A stretch of DNA of 59,293 nucleotides, from contig JAGWTP010000009.1 of the NCBI GenBank assembly GCA_028868895.1, forward strand, positions 1-59,293. Reading direction: 5' to 3'. A program made the translations under genes and the position numbers. The stretch is from Burkholderiales bacterium. GTDB lineage: Bacteria > Pseudomonadota > Gammaproteobacteria > Burkholderiales > Burkholderiaceae_C. The notes under the pieces were generated by a model. The model made no database searches. It saw only the letters and a program-made list of their open reading frames with translations, and was not told the DNA's origin. Shown piece after piece: positions 33,425-42,403 of this stretch (position 1 is its first letter; every line of letters begins with the position of its first letter).

Positions 33425-34374
33425 CCGGCCCCACCGCCTTCATCATCAACGGCCGCGCCGGGCCCGCGTTCGACGCCGGCTGGCTGCACGAACAGCGGCC
33501 GGCGATCGAGGCCATCGCTGCCGGCGGCCCGATCACGGTGGTCGAAGACGGCGGCCAGTTGCGGGCGGCGGTCGAGCAGGCGCTGGCGTTGAAATGCGTC
33601 GCGGTGGTGGCCGGCGGCGGCGACGGCACGCTGAATGCGGTGGCCTCGAGGCTCGTCGGCGGGCCGGTCGCGTTCGGCGTGCTGCCGCTGGGCACGCTGA
33701 ACCATTTCGCCAAGGACCTGGGCATTCCGCTGGACCCCACGGCGGCGCTGCAGACCATCGCGGCGGGGCACCGGTTGGCGGTCGATGTCGGCGAGGTCAA
33801 CGGCCACCACTTCCTCAACAACTCCAGCATCGGCCTGTACGTCGACATGGTCCGCGACCGTGAGCGGCAGCAGACGCGGCTCGGCCGCGGCAAGTGGCTG
33901 GCGTTCGCGTGGGCGATGCTCGGCACGCTGCGCCGCTACCCGTTCATGACGGTGACGCTGACCGTGCGCGGGCAGACCATCGCGCACCGCACGCCGCTGG
34001 TGTTCGTCGGCAACAACGCCTACCTGACCGAAGGCCTCCAGATCGGCCAGCGCGACGGCCTGCAGGGCGGCGTGCTGAGCGTGTACGTGACCGAGCGGGC
34101 AGGGCGCTGGCGCCTGATCGAGCTGGGCCTGCGGGCGCTGGCCGGGCGGCTGCGCCAGGCCAAGGATTTTCGCGTGCTGCTGGCGACCGAGCTGCACATC
34201 GACACCGCGCGCCGCCGCCTGCGCGTGGCCACCGACGGCGAGTTGCGCCGGCTCGACACGCCGCTGCGCTACCGGATTCATCCGCGCGCGCTGCAGGTGA
34301 TCGTTCCCGCACCTGTTCCCGCACCCGTTGCGGCGCCGTCACCCGACGCCGCACCGACGCCGCCGCCGGCCTGA
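33421..34374 (+). CDS. Diacylglycerol/lipid kinase catalytic-domain protein
   Basis: 317 residues. N-terminal DAGK catalytic domain with FIINGRAGP near residue 8, the glycine-rich VAGGGDGTLNAVASRLVG and PLGTLNHFAKDLGIPLD, then a beta-rich C-terminal domain (NNSSIGLYVDMVRDRE; VFVGNNAYLTEGLQIGQRDGLQGG). Soluble or peripheral lipid kinase of the YegS/DgkB type. Translationally coupled to the PAP2 phosphatase and followed 3 bases later by a phosphoesterase gene. The C-terminal tail is a Pro/Ala run (PAPVPAPVAAPSPDAAP), probably disordered. Confidence 0.9.
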   Translation: MTGPTAFIINGRAGPAFDAGWLHEQRPAIEAIAAGGPITVVEDGGQLRAAVEQALALKCVAVVAGGGDGTLNAVASRLVGGPVAFGVLPLGTLNHFAKDLGIPLDPTAALQTIAAGHRLAVDVGEVNGHHFLNNSSIGLYVDMVRDRERQQTRLGRGKWLAFAWAMLGTLRRYPFMTVTLTVRGQTIAHRTPLVFVGNNAYLTEGLQIGQRDGLQGGVLSVYVTERAGRWRLIELGLRALAGRLRQAKDFRVLLATELHIDTARRRLRVATDGELRRLDTPLRYRIHPRALQVIVPAPVPAPVAAPSPDAAPTPPPA

Positions 34375-34377
34375 ACC

Positions 34378-35214
34378 ATGCGCACCCTCGTGCATCTGTC
34401 AGACCTGCATTTCGGCCGCGTCGATCCGGCGCTGCTGGCGCCGCTGGTCGAGACGGTGGGCGCGCTGGCGCCCGACGTGGTGGTCGTGTCGGGCGACCTG
34501 ACGCAACGCGCCCGGCGCGCCCAGTTCATCCAGGCGCAGGCTTTTCTTGCGCGCCTGCCGGGGCCGCAGATCGTCGTGCCGGGCAACCACGACGTGCCGC
34601 TTTACAACGTGGTCGACCGGCTGCTGCGGCCGCTGCACAAGTTCCGCCGCTACATCGAGCCGAGCCTGAACCCGAGCTACCTCGACGACGAGATCGCCGT
34701 GCTCGGCATCAACACCGCGCGCGCGCTGGTGCTGAAGAACGGCCGCATCAACGCCGCGCAGCTCGAGTCGCTGCGTGCTGCGTGGAGCGAGATCGGCGAG
34801 GAGGTCGTCAAGGTGGTGGTCACGCACCACCCGTTCGACGTGCCTGCGCACATCGGCGCCGCCCAGCGCGTGGGCCGCGCCGGCATGGCGATGTCGCTGT
34901 TCGCGCAGCACGGCGCCGACGTGCTGCTGGCCGGCCATCTGCACGCCAGCCGCAGCGGCGGCACCGGTGAGCGCTACGCGCTGGGCGGCTACGAAGCGCT
35001 GGTGGTGTCGGCCGGCACCGCCACCTCGACGCGCGGCCGCGGCGAGGCGAACTCGTTCAACGTGCTGCGGCTGCAGAAGGAGCGGGTCGAGGTCGAGCGC
35101 TTCGAGTGGCTGCCCGACGCGCGGCGCTTCGCGCCGACGGCCGGCGAAGTCTTCGAGCGCCGGCTGCGCGGCTGGGCGAGCGCCGACGCCGGTCCGGCCA
35201 CGCCGCAGGCTTGA
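34378..35214 (+). CDS. Metallophosphoesterase (CpdA-like calcineurin fold)
   Basis: 278 residues. All metal motifs present in order: HLSDLHFGR (DxH), VVVSGDLTQRAR (GD), VVPGNHDVPLY (GNHD), VVVTHHPF and LLAGHLHASR (GHxH). Similar proteins hydrolyse cyclic nucleotides or other phosphoesters; substrate unknown. Third gene of the PAP2-lipid kinase-phosphoesterase run. Cytoplasmic, no signal peptide. Confidence 0.9.
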   Translation: MRTLVHLSDLHFGRVDPALLAPLVETVGALAPDVVVVSGDLTQRARRAQFIQAQAFLARLPGPQIVVPGNHDVPLYNVVDRLLRPLHKFRRYIEPSLNPSYLDDEIAVLGINTARALVLKNGRINAAQLESLRAAWSEIGEEVVKVVVTHHPFDVPAHIGAAQRVGRAGMAMSLFAQHGADVLLAGHLHASRSGGTGERYALGGYEALVVSAGTATSTRGRGEANSFNVLRLQKERVEVERFEWLPDARRFAPTAGEVFERRLRGWASADAGPATPQA

Positions 35215-35352
35215 CGAATGTCATCGTCGGTGCCCGGACGGCGCCGCGATCGCCTTGCCGCGCCATCGCCGTCGCGATCACAATCGATCGAGGCGGCCCA
35301 GCCGGCCGCTGCGCCGGCTTCGACAGCATCGGCATCCACCGAGGAGGCAACC

Positions 35353-36804
35353 ATGGTGTGGGCGCGGTCCGAGTACCTTGCGGCGTTGCGGCCGCGTGGC
35401 CGGGCTGTGGCGTTTGCCGGCCGATGTGCGCTGGCGCTGCTCGCCGCCGGGGTCGGCGTGGTCGCCAGCGCCGCCGATCCGGCCGGCCCGCCCCGCACCG
35501 CCGCCAGCGCCGCGCCGGTGGTCGTGCTCGATCTGCGCGACGCGATCGGCCCGGCCAGCGCCGGGTACATCGTGCGCGGCATCGAACACGCGGGCGCGCG
35601 CGGCGCCCGCCTGGTGGTGATCGAAATCGACACGCCGGGCGGCCTGGACACCTCGATGCGCCAGATCGTCCAGGCGATGCTGCATTCGGCCGTGCCGGTG
35701 GCCGTCTACGTGAGCCCGCCCGGTGCACGCGCCGCCAGTGCCGGCACCTACATCCTGTACGCCGCGCAGATCGCTGCGATGGCGCCGGCCACCACGCTCG
35801 GAGCGGCCACGCCGGTGGCGATCGGACTGACCGGCGGCGAACGCGCGCCACCCGGGGGCGCGGAAGCCGCCAGCCAGAGCGGCGCGCCGCCGCCGGCCGA
35901 CGCGATGGCCACCAAGCAGGTCAACGACGCCGCCGCGTTCATCCGTGGCCTGGCGCAACAGCGCGGTCGCAATGCGGCGTGGGCCGAGCGCGCGGTGCGC
36001 GAGGGGGCCAGCCTGACCGCCACCGAGGCGCTGCACCAGAACGTGATCGATGTCGTGGCCGCCGACCTGCCCGACCTGCTCGCGCAGGTCGACGGCAAGA
36101 CCGTGCACGTGGCCGGCGGTGACGTGGCCCTGCGCACCCGCGGCCTGGCCGTGGAGCCCTGGGCGCCCGACTGGCGCGACCGGCTGCTGTCGGCGATCAC
36201 CAACCCCAGCGTCGCGCTGATCCTGATGATGGTCGGCCTGTACGGCCTGATCTTCGAGTTTCTGTCGCCGGGTTCGGGCGTGGCCGGCGTGACCGGTGCG
36301 ATCAGCCTGCTGCTCGGGCTGTTCGCGCTGCAGATGCTGCCGATCAACTACGCCGGGCTGGCGCTGATCGTGCTCGGCACCGCGCTGCTGGTGGCCGAGG
36401 TGCACCTGTCGGCGTTCGGGGTGCTGGGCATCGGCGGCGTCAGCGCGTTCGTCGCCGGCGCGCTGCTGCTGTTCGACCGCAGCGTGCCGGGCTTGGGCGT
36501 GCCGCTGCCGCTCGTCTTCGGCCTGGCGGCGGGAGGTGCCGCGGTCGTGCTGCTCGGCGCCGGCATGGCGCTGCGCGCGCGCCAGCGGCCGGTCGTCAGC
36601 GGGCGCGAACAACTCGTCGGGGCGCACGGCGAGGTCGAGCGGGTCGACGCCGACGCGACCTGGGCGTTCGTGCTCGGCGAACGCTGGAAGGTGGCCAGCG
36701 CCGCGCCGCTCGCGCCGGGGCAGCGCATCACCGTGCTCGGCTCGAACGGCCTGACGCTCGACGTGCAACCCGAACCCACCGCAACCCGAGGACCGACATC
36801 ATGA
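35353..36804 (+). CDS. nfeD: NfeD-type membrane serine protease (STOPP, ClpP-class)
   Basis: 483 residues, full-length NfeD. Signal peptide ([15 protein letters not shown]), then a ClpP-class serine protease domain with [16 protein letters not shown], nucleophile Ser in [16 protein letters not shown] and the lysine partner in [19 protein letters not shown]; then about four to five membrane helices ([18 protein letters not shown] onward) and a C-terminal OB-fold NfeD domain ([28 protein letters not shown]). GAGGAGG precedes ATG 35353. Its stop overlaps the slipin gene (ATGA); such proteases are thought to cleave or regulate stomatin partners. Confidence 0.93.
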   Translation: MVWARSEYLAALRPRGRAVAFAGRCALALLAAGVGVVASAADPAGPPRTAASAAPVVVLDLRDAIGPASAGYIVRGIEHAGARGARLVVIEIDTPGGLDTSMRQIVQAMLHSAVPVAVYVSPPGARAASAGTYILYAAQIAAMAPATTLGAATPVAIGLTGGERAPPGGAEAASQSGAPPPADAMATKQVNDAAAFIRGLAQQRGRNAAWAERAVREGASLTATEALHQNVIDVVAADLPDLLAQVDGKTVHVAGGDVALRTRGLAVEPWAPDWRDRLLSAITNPSVALILMMVGLYGLIFEFLSPGSGVAGVTGAISLLLGLFALQMLPINYAGLALIVLGTALLVAEVHLSAFGVLGIGGVSAFVAGALLLFDRSVPGLGVPLPLVFGLAAGGAAVVLLGAGMALRARQRPVVSGREQLVGAHGEVERVDADATWAFVLGERWKVASAAPLAPGQRITVLGSNGLTLDVQPEPTATRGPTS

Positions 36805-37604
36805 TTTCCGACTTTCTCGGCTACGCCGCTGGCACGCTGCTGGTGCTGGCGCTGCTGGTCGCCTTCAGGGCGCTGCGCATCCTGCGCGAGTACGAGCGCG
36901 GCGTGGTGTTCCAGCTCGGGCGGTTCTGGCGCGTCAAGGGGCCCGGGCTCGTGATCGTCATCCCCGGCGTGCAGCAGATGGTGCGGGTCGACCTGCGCGT
37001 GGTCACGCTTGACGTGCCGCCGCAGGACGTGATCTCGCGCGACAACGTCTCGGTGAAGGTCAACGCGGTCGTGTTCTTCCGCGTCGTCGATCCGCAGCGG
37101 GCGATCATCCAGGTCGAGAACTACCTGATGGCCACCAGCCAGCTCGCGCAGACCACGCTGCGCGTGGTGCTGGGCAAGCACGAGCTCGACGAGATGCTGG
37201 CCGAGCGCGAGCGGCTCAACCTCGACGTGCAGCGCATCCTCGACGCCCAGACCGACGGCTGGGGCATCAAGGTCACCAATGTCGAGATCAAGCAGGTCGA
37301 CCTGACCGAGTCGATGATCCGCGCCATCGCCCGCCAGGCCGAGGCCGAGCGCGAGCGCCGCGCCAAGGTGATCCACGCCGAAGGCGAGAAGCAGGCCGCG
37401 GTGGCCCTGCTCGAGGCTGCGCAGATGCTGGCGCAGCAACCCGAGGCGATGCAGTTGCGCTACCTGCAGACGATGACCCAGGTCGCCGGCGATCGCGCCT
37501 CGACGATCGTCTTCCCGCTGCCGATGGACCTGCTCGGCTCGCTGCTCGCCCGCCACCGCGCCGAGCCCGCCGGGAGTCAGGTGCCGGCGGCGCCGGCGGG
37601 CTGA
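36801..37604 (+). CDS. Slipin (stomatin/SPFH-family membrane protein)
   Basis: 267 residues. One N-terminal membrane hairpin ([16 protein letters not shown]), then the SPFH domain ([49 protein letters not shown]) and a helical coiled tail ([26 protein letters not shown]). Scaffold protein organising membrane microdomains; encoded directly after, and overlapping, its NfeD protease partner. Confidence 0.94.
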   Translation: MISDFLGYAAGTLLVLALLVAFRALRILREYERGVVFQLGRFWRVKGPGLVIVIPGVQQMVRVDLRVVTLDVPPQDVISRDNVSVKVNAVVFFRVVDPQRAIIQVENYLMATSQLAQTTLRVVLGKHELDEMLAERERLNLDVQRILDAQTDGWGIKVTNVEIKQVDLTESMIRAIARQAEAERERRAKVIHAEGEKQAAVALLEAAQMLAQQPEAMQLRYLQTMTQVAGDRASTIVFPLPMDLLGSLLARHRAEPAGSQVPAAPAG

Positions 37605-37754
37605 GGTGCGCGCGGTTGGTGCGCCCTGCGGGCGTCGCCATCGAAGGTTCCGATCAAGACCGCGCCGGGGCGGCCGATAACCCGAACAACGTCATCCCGT
37701 ACCCGGCGGTCTGAGGTCGGCCGTTGCGCGCATCGCGCGCGCTTGCACACCCCC

Positions 37755-38861
37755 ATGCCCGAGCGAATCAAGTCACAGTCCAGCAGACAGGCGCTGCGCC
37801 TCAAGCGCTTCGTGATCGCGTCGTCGACCTATGCGCTCGGTCTGCTGATCATGGCGCTGTGCGGCGTGCTCGGGTTGATTTCGACCGACCAGGTGCTCTT
37901 GATCGGGCTGGCGTTCCTGGTCGTCAACGTCGGCTTGTTCGCGATGTTTCGCAGCGGCGTGAACCTGCGCTTCGCCGATCCGTCGATGACCCGGTTGCAG
38001 GTGTGCGTGGCCATCACGATGGTCGCGCTCGTGCTCGTCGTGGGCGAACGCATCCATTTCCTCGCGGTCCCGTTCTACAGCGCGATCTTCGTCTTCGCGA
38101 TGCTGCGGCTCACGCCGGGCGCGCTGGTCGGCGTGGAGCTCTATGTGCTGGCCACCTACGCACTCGCGCTCGCGATCCGCTACTGGCGCTTCGCCGGCTT
38201 GCTCGATTCTCGCAACGAGGCGATCGAGGCCGTGCTCGTGGTGTTCAGTTCGGCCTGGTACGCGCTGGCGGCCGGCTACATCGGTACCCTGCGCGCGCGG
38301 CTGCGCGAGTCGGTCAAGACGATCGAGCAACTGGCGATCCGCGACGCCCTGACCGACACCTGGAACCGCCGCCACATCGACGCGCTGCTGAGGGCCGAAC
38401 TCCAGCGCAAGACGCGGATCGGGGGCGCCCTGTGTGCCTGCCTGGTCGATCTGGACCACTTCAAGTCGATCAACGATCGGTTCGGGCACCTGGTCGGCGA
38501 CGCGGTGCTGCGCCGCGTCGCGCAGACACTCAAGACCGAGTTGAGATTGATCGACCAGCTCGGCCGGTTCGGCGGCGAGGAGTTCCTGGTCGTGCTGCCC
38601 GGGGCGTCGCTGGACGATGCCCGAGCCTGTGCCGAACGGCTGCGTGGGAGCGTGGCCGACCTGACGATGCTGGTCGATGCCGACGACCGCGTCACGGTCT
38701 CGATCGGCATCGCCGAGTGCGAGGCGGCAGAAGACTACGAACCGTTTCTGGCCCGCGTCGACGCGGCGCTCTACCGGGCCAAGCGGGCGGGTCGCAACCG
38801 CGTTGCGATCGCAGCGCCGCGGCGGCCGGCGATCGATCCCGGCGTTTCGGCGCCAGCCTAG
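37755..38861 (+). CDS. Membrane diguanylate cyclase
   Basis: 368 residues. Six hydrophobic segments in residues ~18-180, then a GGDEF domain with the active site GGEEF at 273-277, upstream VDLDHFKSINDRFGH, and an intact inhibitory I-site RLID at 264-267. It should make cyclic di-GMP with product inhibition; the membrane part is a sensory module I cannot match to a named MASE domain. ATG 37755 chosen (a TTG at 37743 is the longer option). Stands alone between the slipin and RIO kinase genes. Confidence 0.93.
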   Translation: MPERIKSQSSRQALRLKRFVIASSTYALGLLIMALCGVLGLISTDQVLLIGLAFLVVNVGLFAMFRSGVNLRFADPSMTRLQVCVAITMVALVLVVGERIHFLAVPFYSAIFVFAMLRLTPGALVGVELYVLATYALALAIRYWRFAGLLDSRNEAIEAVLVVFSSAWYALAAGYIGTLRARLRESVKTIEQLAIRDALTDTWNRRHIDALLRAELQRKTRIGGALCACLVDLDHFKSINDRFGHLVGDAVLRRVAQTLKTELRLIDQLGRFGGEEFLVVLPGASLDDARACAERLRGSVADLTMLVDADDRVTVSIGIAECEAAEDYEPFLARVDAALYRAKRAGRNRVAIAAPRRPAIDPGVSAPA

Positions 38862-38937
38862 GTGGCGCGCGGCGGCGTGCGCTGATTGCGCCACGGCCGC
38901 CAGCGTGGCCGCGCGCGCGCAGCGCAAAATGGCGCCC

Positions 38938-39786
38938 ATGAAACCACCCCAGAGACTGCAGACGCTGATCGACGAAGGCCTGATCGACACCGTGGTGCGC
39001 CAGCTCATGAGCGGCAAGGAAGCGATGGTCTACGTGGTGCGCTGCGGCGACGAGACGCGCTGCGCCAAGGTCTACAAGGAGGCGACGCAGCGCAGCTTCC
39101 GCCAGGCCGTCGACTACACCGAGAACCGCAAGGTCAAGAACACCCGCCAGGCCCGCGCCATGGCCAAGGGCACGCGCTTCGGCCGGCAGGCGCAGGAGGC
39201 CGCGTGGCAAAGCGCCGAGGTCGACGCGCTGTACCGCCTGGCCGCGGCCGGCGTGCGGGTGCCCAAGCCGCACAACTTCTTCGAGGGCGTGCTGCTGATG
39301 GAACTGGTGACCGACGAGCACGGCGCCGCCGCGCCGCGCTTGAACGACGTCGCGTTCACGCCCGAGCAGGCGCGCGCGCACCACGCCACCTTGCTGACGC
39401 AGGTGGTGCGCATGCTGTGCGCCGGCGTGGTGCACGGCGACCTGTCGGAGTTCAACATCCTGCTCGGCGCGCACGGGCCGGTCATCATCGACCTGCCGCA
39501 GGCGGTGGACGCGGCCGGCAACAACCACGCCCAGCGCATGCTGCTGCGCGACGTCGGCAACCTGAGTGCCTTCTTCGGCCGCTTTGCGCCGGAGCTGGCG
39601 CCGACCCAATTCGGGCCCGAGATCTGGGGCCTGTACCACCGCGGCGTGCTGCACCCCGAGGTGGTGCTCACCGGCCGCTTCGAGGCCAGCGGCGTGGCAG
39701 TCGACGTGGGCAGCGTGATGCGCGAGATCGACGACGCGCGCGCCGACGAGGCGGCGCGCCGCCTGCGGCTGCAGATCGCGGGTTGA
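38938..39786 (+). CDS. RIO1-family atypical serine/threonine kinase
   Basis: 282 residues. RQLMSGKEAMVYVVRCGDETRCAKVYKEA is the ATP-binding region with catalytic Lys in AKVYK; GVVHGDLSEFNILLG is the catalytic loop (Asp and Asn) and PVIIDLPQAVD the metal-binding loop. The sequence TENRKVKNTRQARAMAKGTRFGRQ is RIO-typical. Bacterial RIO kinases are uncommon and their roles are unknown. ATG 38938 begins MKPPQRLQTLIDEGLID; ATG 38929 is the alternative. Confidence 0.92.
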   Translation: MKPPQRLQTLIDEGLIDTVVRQLMSGKEAMVYVVRCGDETRCAKVYKEATQRSFRQAVDYTENRKVKNTRQARAMAKGTRFGRQAQEAAWQSAEVDALYRLAAAGVRVPKPHNFFEGVLLMELVTDEHGAAAPRLNDVAFTPEQARAHHATLLTQVVRMLCAGVVHGDLSEFNILLGAHGPVIIDLPQAVDAAGNNHAQRMLLRDVGNLSAFFGRFAPELAPTQFGPEIWGLYHRGVLHPEVVLTGRFEASGVAVDVGSVMREIDDARADEAARRLRLQIAG

Positions 39787-39839
39787 CGCGCCGGCGGGGC
39801 CGCTGACGCGGCACACGCGCCAGCGACCGACGGTTGCCG

Positions 39840-40400
39840 TTACCGCTGGGCGGCGCGCCCGGTGGTGCCGAACACGTGGTCCCAGAACTCGCTGGTCACG
39901 CCGTAACAGCCGGGCACGTCGGTGGCGTGGTGGTGCAGCGCGTGCCAGCGCTTGCGCCGCTTCAGCCAGGCGCCCTGGGCGCGCCAGTGGTGGGTGGCGT
40001 GGTGCGTGACGCCGTAGGCCAGGTAGCCGGCCAGCACGCCGAGCGTGAACGCGCAGGCGTGCCACAGGTCGCTCAGGGCGTAGGCCGGCACGAACACCAG
40101 CGCGGTGATCAGCGAGGCGCTCAGGATCGTCGGCGCGCTGATGATCGCGGTCGGCCGTTGATGGTGCAGCTCGTGCCAGCCCTTGAAGGGCTGCAACCCG
40201 TGCAGTACGAACCGGTGCAGCACGTACTCGATGCCGGTCCAGCTCGCCAGGCCCAGCAACGCGAGCGCAACGACCGCAAGGCGCGGCACCTGCGGCTCGC
40301 CGGCAAACAGGAACGCCGCCAACCCCAGCACCGCCGCGCCATACAGCGCGAAGTCGGCGCGGTAGGCCGCCTTGCCGTGTTCCAGACTGAACAGACCCAT
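39840..40400 (-). CDS. Fatty acid hydroxylase/sterol desaturase superfamily membrane protein
   Basis: 186 residues, four hydrophobic segments. The His clusters that bind the di-iron centre are present in order: HRFVLH, HELHH, THHATHH and HALHHH near the end (YGVTSEFWDHVFGT closes the domain). It likely hydroxylates or desaturates a lipid chain; substrate unknown. ATG 40400 chosen because AGGA lies 5 bases upstream; ATG 40412 is possible. Divergent from the first Crp/Fnr gene, about 217 bases away. Confidence 0.88.
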   Translation of the reverse strand: MGLFSLEHGKAAYRADFALYGAAVLGLAAFLFAGEPQVPRLAVVALALLGLASWTGIEYVLHRFVLHGLQPFKGWHELHHQRPTAIISAPTILSASLITALVFVPAYALSDLWHACAFTLGVLAGYLAYGVTHHATHHWRAQGAWLKRRKRWHALHHHATDVPGCYGVTSEFWDHVFGTTGRAAQR

Positions 40401-40616
40401 GCAAATCCTCATGATTGACCGTCGACTGTAGCGGGTCGGCCTTGTCATACGGCTTCCGTGTGGAGCCCTGCCCGTTGCGTTGCAACCGGGGCCCTGCGGC
40501 ACTTGTGTACGCTAGCGAACATACAACGGCGGAATCATTGCCTAAACTTGCGTTGAGCTCCGAGTGTGACCGCTTGCAGGGTCGTTTCGAAGTCAGACCC
40601 GCGCCGGAGTTCCGTG

Positions 40617-41333
40617 ATGGCCATTTTGCCCGACCCCAAGAAAAACCAGCTGCTCGCGGCGCTGCCCGACGACGAGTGGGAGCGCTGGCTGCCTCAGCTC
40701 GAATGGGTCGAGATGCCGCTCGGCCAGGTGCTCTACGAGTCGGGCAGCACGCTCAGCCACGTGTACTTCCCGACCACCTCGATCGTCTCGCTGCTGTACG
40801 TGATGGAGAACGGCGCCTCGGCCGAGATCGCGGTGGTCGGCAACGAGGGGCTGGTGGGCATTTCGCTGTTCATGGGCGGCGAGTCCACGCCCAGTCGCGC
40901 GGTGGTGCAAAGCGCCGGTGAAGGCTTCCGGCTGCCGGCGCAGACCATCAAGGACGAGTTCAATCGCACCCCGGTGCTGCACCTGCTGCTGCGCTACACC
41001 CAGGCGCTGATCACGCAGATGGCGCAGACGGCGGTGTGCAACCGCCACCACACGCTCGACCAGCAGCTGTGCCGCTGGCTGCTGCTGAGCCTGGACCGCC
41101 TGCACGGCATCGAACTGGTGATGACGCAGGAGCTGATCGCCAACATGCTCGGCGTGCGCCGCGAGGGCGTGACCGAAGGTGCCCGCAAGTTGCAGGAAGC
41201 CGGGTTGATCCGCTACGCACGCGGCCGCATCACGGTGCTGAACCGCAAGGGCCTCGAAAAGCGCACCTGCGAGTGCTACGCCGTGGTCAAGAAGGAGTAC
41301 GACCGGCTGCTGCCGGCAAAGCTGGCGACATAG
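40617..41333 (+). CDS. Crp/Fnr-family regulator, tandem paralogue 1
   Basis: 238 residues. N-terminal cyclic-nucleotide-binding-like beta-roll (HVYFPTTSIVSLLYVMENG; EIAVVGNEGLVGISLFMGG) without the Arg-Ser phosphate-binding signature of cAMP-binding CRP, then dimer helix and winged helix (TQELIANMLGVRREGVTEGARKLQEAG). A CECYAV motif near the C-terminus is shared with paralogue 2 (CGCYAA in paralogue 3). No FNR-type cysteine cluster. First of three neighbouring relatives preceding a hybrid histidine kinase. Ligand and targets unknown; ATG 40617 fits family length. Confidence 0.92.
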   Translation: MAILPDPKKNQLLAALPDDEWERWLPQLEWVEMPLGQVLYESGSTLSHVYFPTTSIVSLLYVMENGASAEIAVVGNEGLVGISLFMGGESTPSRAVVQSAGEGFRLPAQTIKDEFNRTPVLHLLLRYTQALITQMAQTAVCNRHHTLDQQLCRWLLLSLDRLHGIELVMTQELIANMLGVRREGVTEGARKLQEAGLIRYARGRITVLNRKGLEKRTCECYAVVKKEYDRLLPAKLAT

Positions 41334-41394
41334 GCCGGCGCTTCGGGCCGCGCGCAGCGCCGGGCCGCAGCATCCCGCCCGCAAGCGGCGGCGT

Positions 41395-41412
41395 TGTAGG
41401 CCAAGGCCCACA
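41395..41412. promoter_or_regulatory. Inverted repeat upstream of Crp/Fnr paralogue 2
   Basis: TGTAGGCC-AA-GGCCCACA, 7 of 8 arm bases paired, in the 158-bp gap after paralogue 1 and 80 bases before paralogue 2. May be an operator or a terminator of the upstream gene. Confidence 0.35.
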
Positions 41413-41491
41413 TCCGGAATCGGCCTGCGCCGATACCTCGCGCGGCGGCAGGCCGGGATCATGAAGGCTCGAAAACCCCAACGAGAGCCAC

Positions 41492-42223
41492 GTGACCCCG
41501 CCCGACCACCTCCTGTGCGAACCGCGACACAACCAGTTGCTCGCCGCCCTGCCGGACGGCGAATGGAACCGTTGGCGTCCGTACCTGCAGCCGGTGGACC
41601 TGTTCGCCGGCCACGTGCTTAGCGAGGCGGGCAGCACGCCCGCCCATGTGTACTTCCCGACCACGGCGGTGATCTCGCTGCTGCAGCTCACGCGGGATGG
41701 CGCTTCGTCGGAAATCGCGGTGGTGGGCAACGACGGCATGGTCGGCATCTCGCTGTTCATGGGCGGCGACGCCACGCCGAGCCGGGCCACCGTGCAAGGC
41801 GCCGGCCAGGCCTGGCGGTTGCCCGCACTGGCGGTGAGGAGCGAGGTCCAGCGCGGCGGGCCGGTGCTGTCGATCCTGCTGCGCTACACCCAGGCGCTGA
41901 TCGCCCAGGTGTCGCAAACGGCCGCGTGCAACCGCCACCACACGATCGACCAGCAGGTGTGCCGCCGGCTGCTGGTGGGCATGGACCGATCGTCGTCAAG
42001 GGAACTCCTGATGACGCAGGAGGGCGTGGCCAGCCTGCTGGGCGTGCGCCGCGAGGGCGTGACCGCTGCGGCGCGCAAGCTGCAGGAGGCCGGCGTGATC
42101 CGCTACAGCCGCGGGCGCATCGCGGTGCTCGATCGCGAGGGGCTCGAGCAGCGCGCCTGCGAGTGCTACGCCGTCTCCAGGAAGATCTCCGAAGGGCCGT
42201 TGCCGGCCGCCCTGGCCGCCTGA
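41492..42223 (+). CDS. Crp/Fnr-family regulator, tandem paralogue 2
   Basis: 243 residues from GTG 41492 (no in-frame ATG fits). Close to paralogue 1: CEPRHNQLLAALPDGEWNRW, HVYFPTTAVISLLQL, EIAVVGNDGMVGISLFMGGDATPSRA, CNRHHTIDQQVCRRLLVGMDR, then helix-turn-helix GVASLLGVRREGVTAAARKLQEAG and the ACECYAV motif. The recognition helix RREGVT is identical to paralogue 1, so overlapping DNA targets are likely. Arose by tandem duplication (inference). Confidence 0.92.
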   Translation: MTPPDHLLCEPRHNQLLAALPDGEWNRWRPYLQPVDLFAGHVLSEAGSTPAHVYFPTTAVISLLQLTRDGASSEIAVVGNDGMVGISLFMGGDATPSRATVQGAGQAWRLPALAVRSEVQRGGPVLSILLRYTQALIAQVSQTAACNRHHTIDQQVCRRLLVGMDRSSSRELLMTQEGVASLLGVRREGVTAAARKLQEAGVIRYSRGRIAVLDREGLEQRACECYAVSRKISEGPLPAALAA

Positions 42224-42268
42224 AGCCGGCCGCACTGGCCGCTTGAACCGGCAACTGTTTGGCCGCTA

Positions 42269-42282
42269 TGTGCGATGGCACA
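42269..42282. promoter_or_regulatory. Palindrome TGTGC-N4-GCACA upstream of Crp/Fnr paralogue 3
   Basis: Perfect 5-bp arms around GATG, 121 bases before the assumed TTG start. CRP-like half-sites but 4-base spacer. Candidate operator for one of the adjacent Crp/Fnr proteins. Confidence 0.4.
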
Positions 42283-42403
42283 CATTCGCGGCGCGGTGCA
42301 TCGCGCATACTGCGCGCACCGATCGATACGGCATTCGACCCCAGCGCGCTCCGAAGCTCGCCCCCGTCACTCGGAGGAGCAAGCCCCCAACCGGAGCGCC
42401 GTC

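Noticed and set aside
40503-40526. TTGTGTA-CGCTAGCG-AACATACAA region upstream of Crp/Fnr paralogue 1 as a CRP-type operator
   Set aside because: The centre CGCTAGCG is palindromic but the outer arms pair only with a shifted register; too weak to annotate as a site.
41287-41790. Minus-strand frames opposite the Crp/Fnr paralogues that resemble each other
   Set aside because: Their likeness only mirrors the likeness of the sense-strand paralogues.
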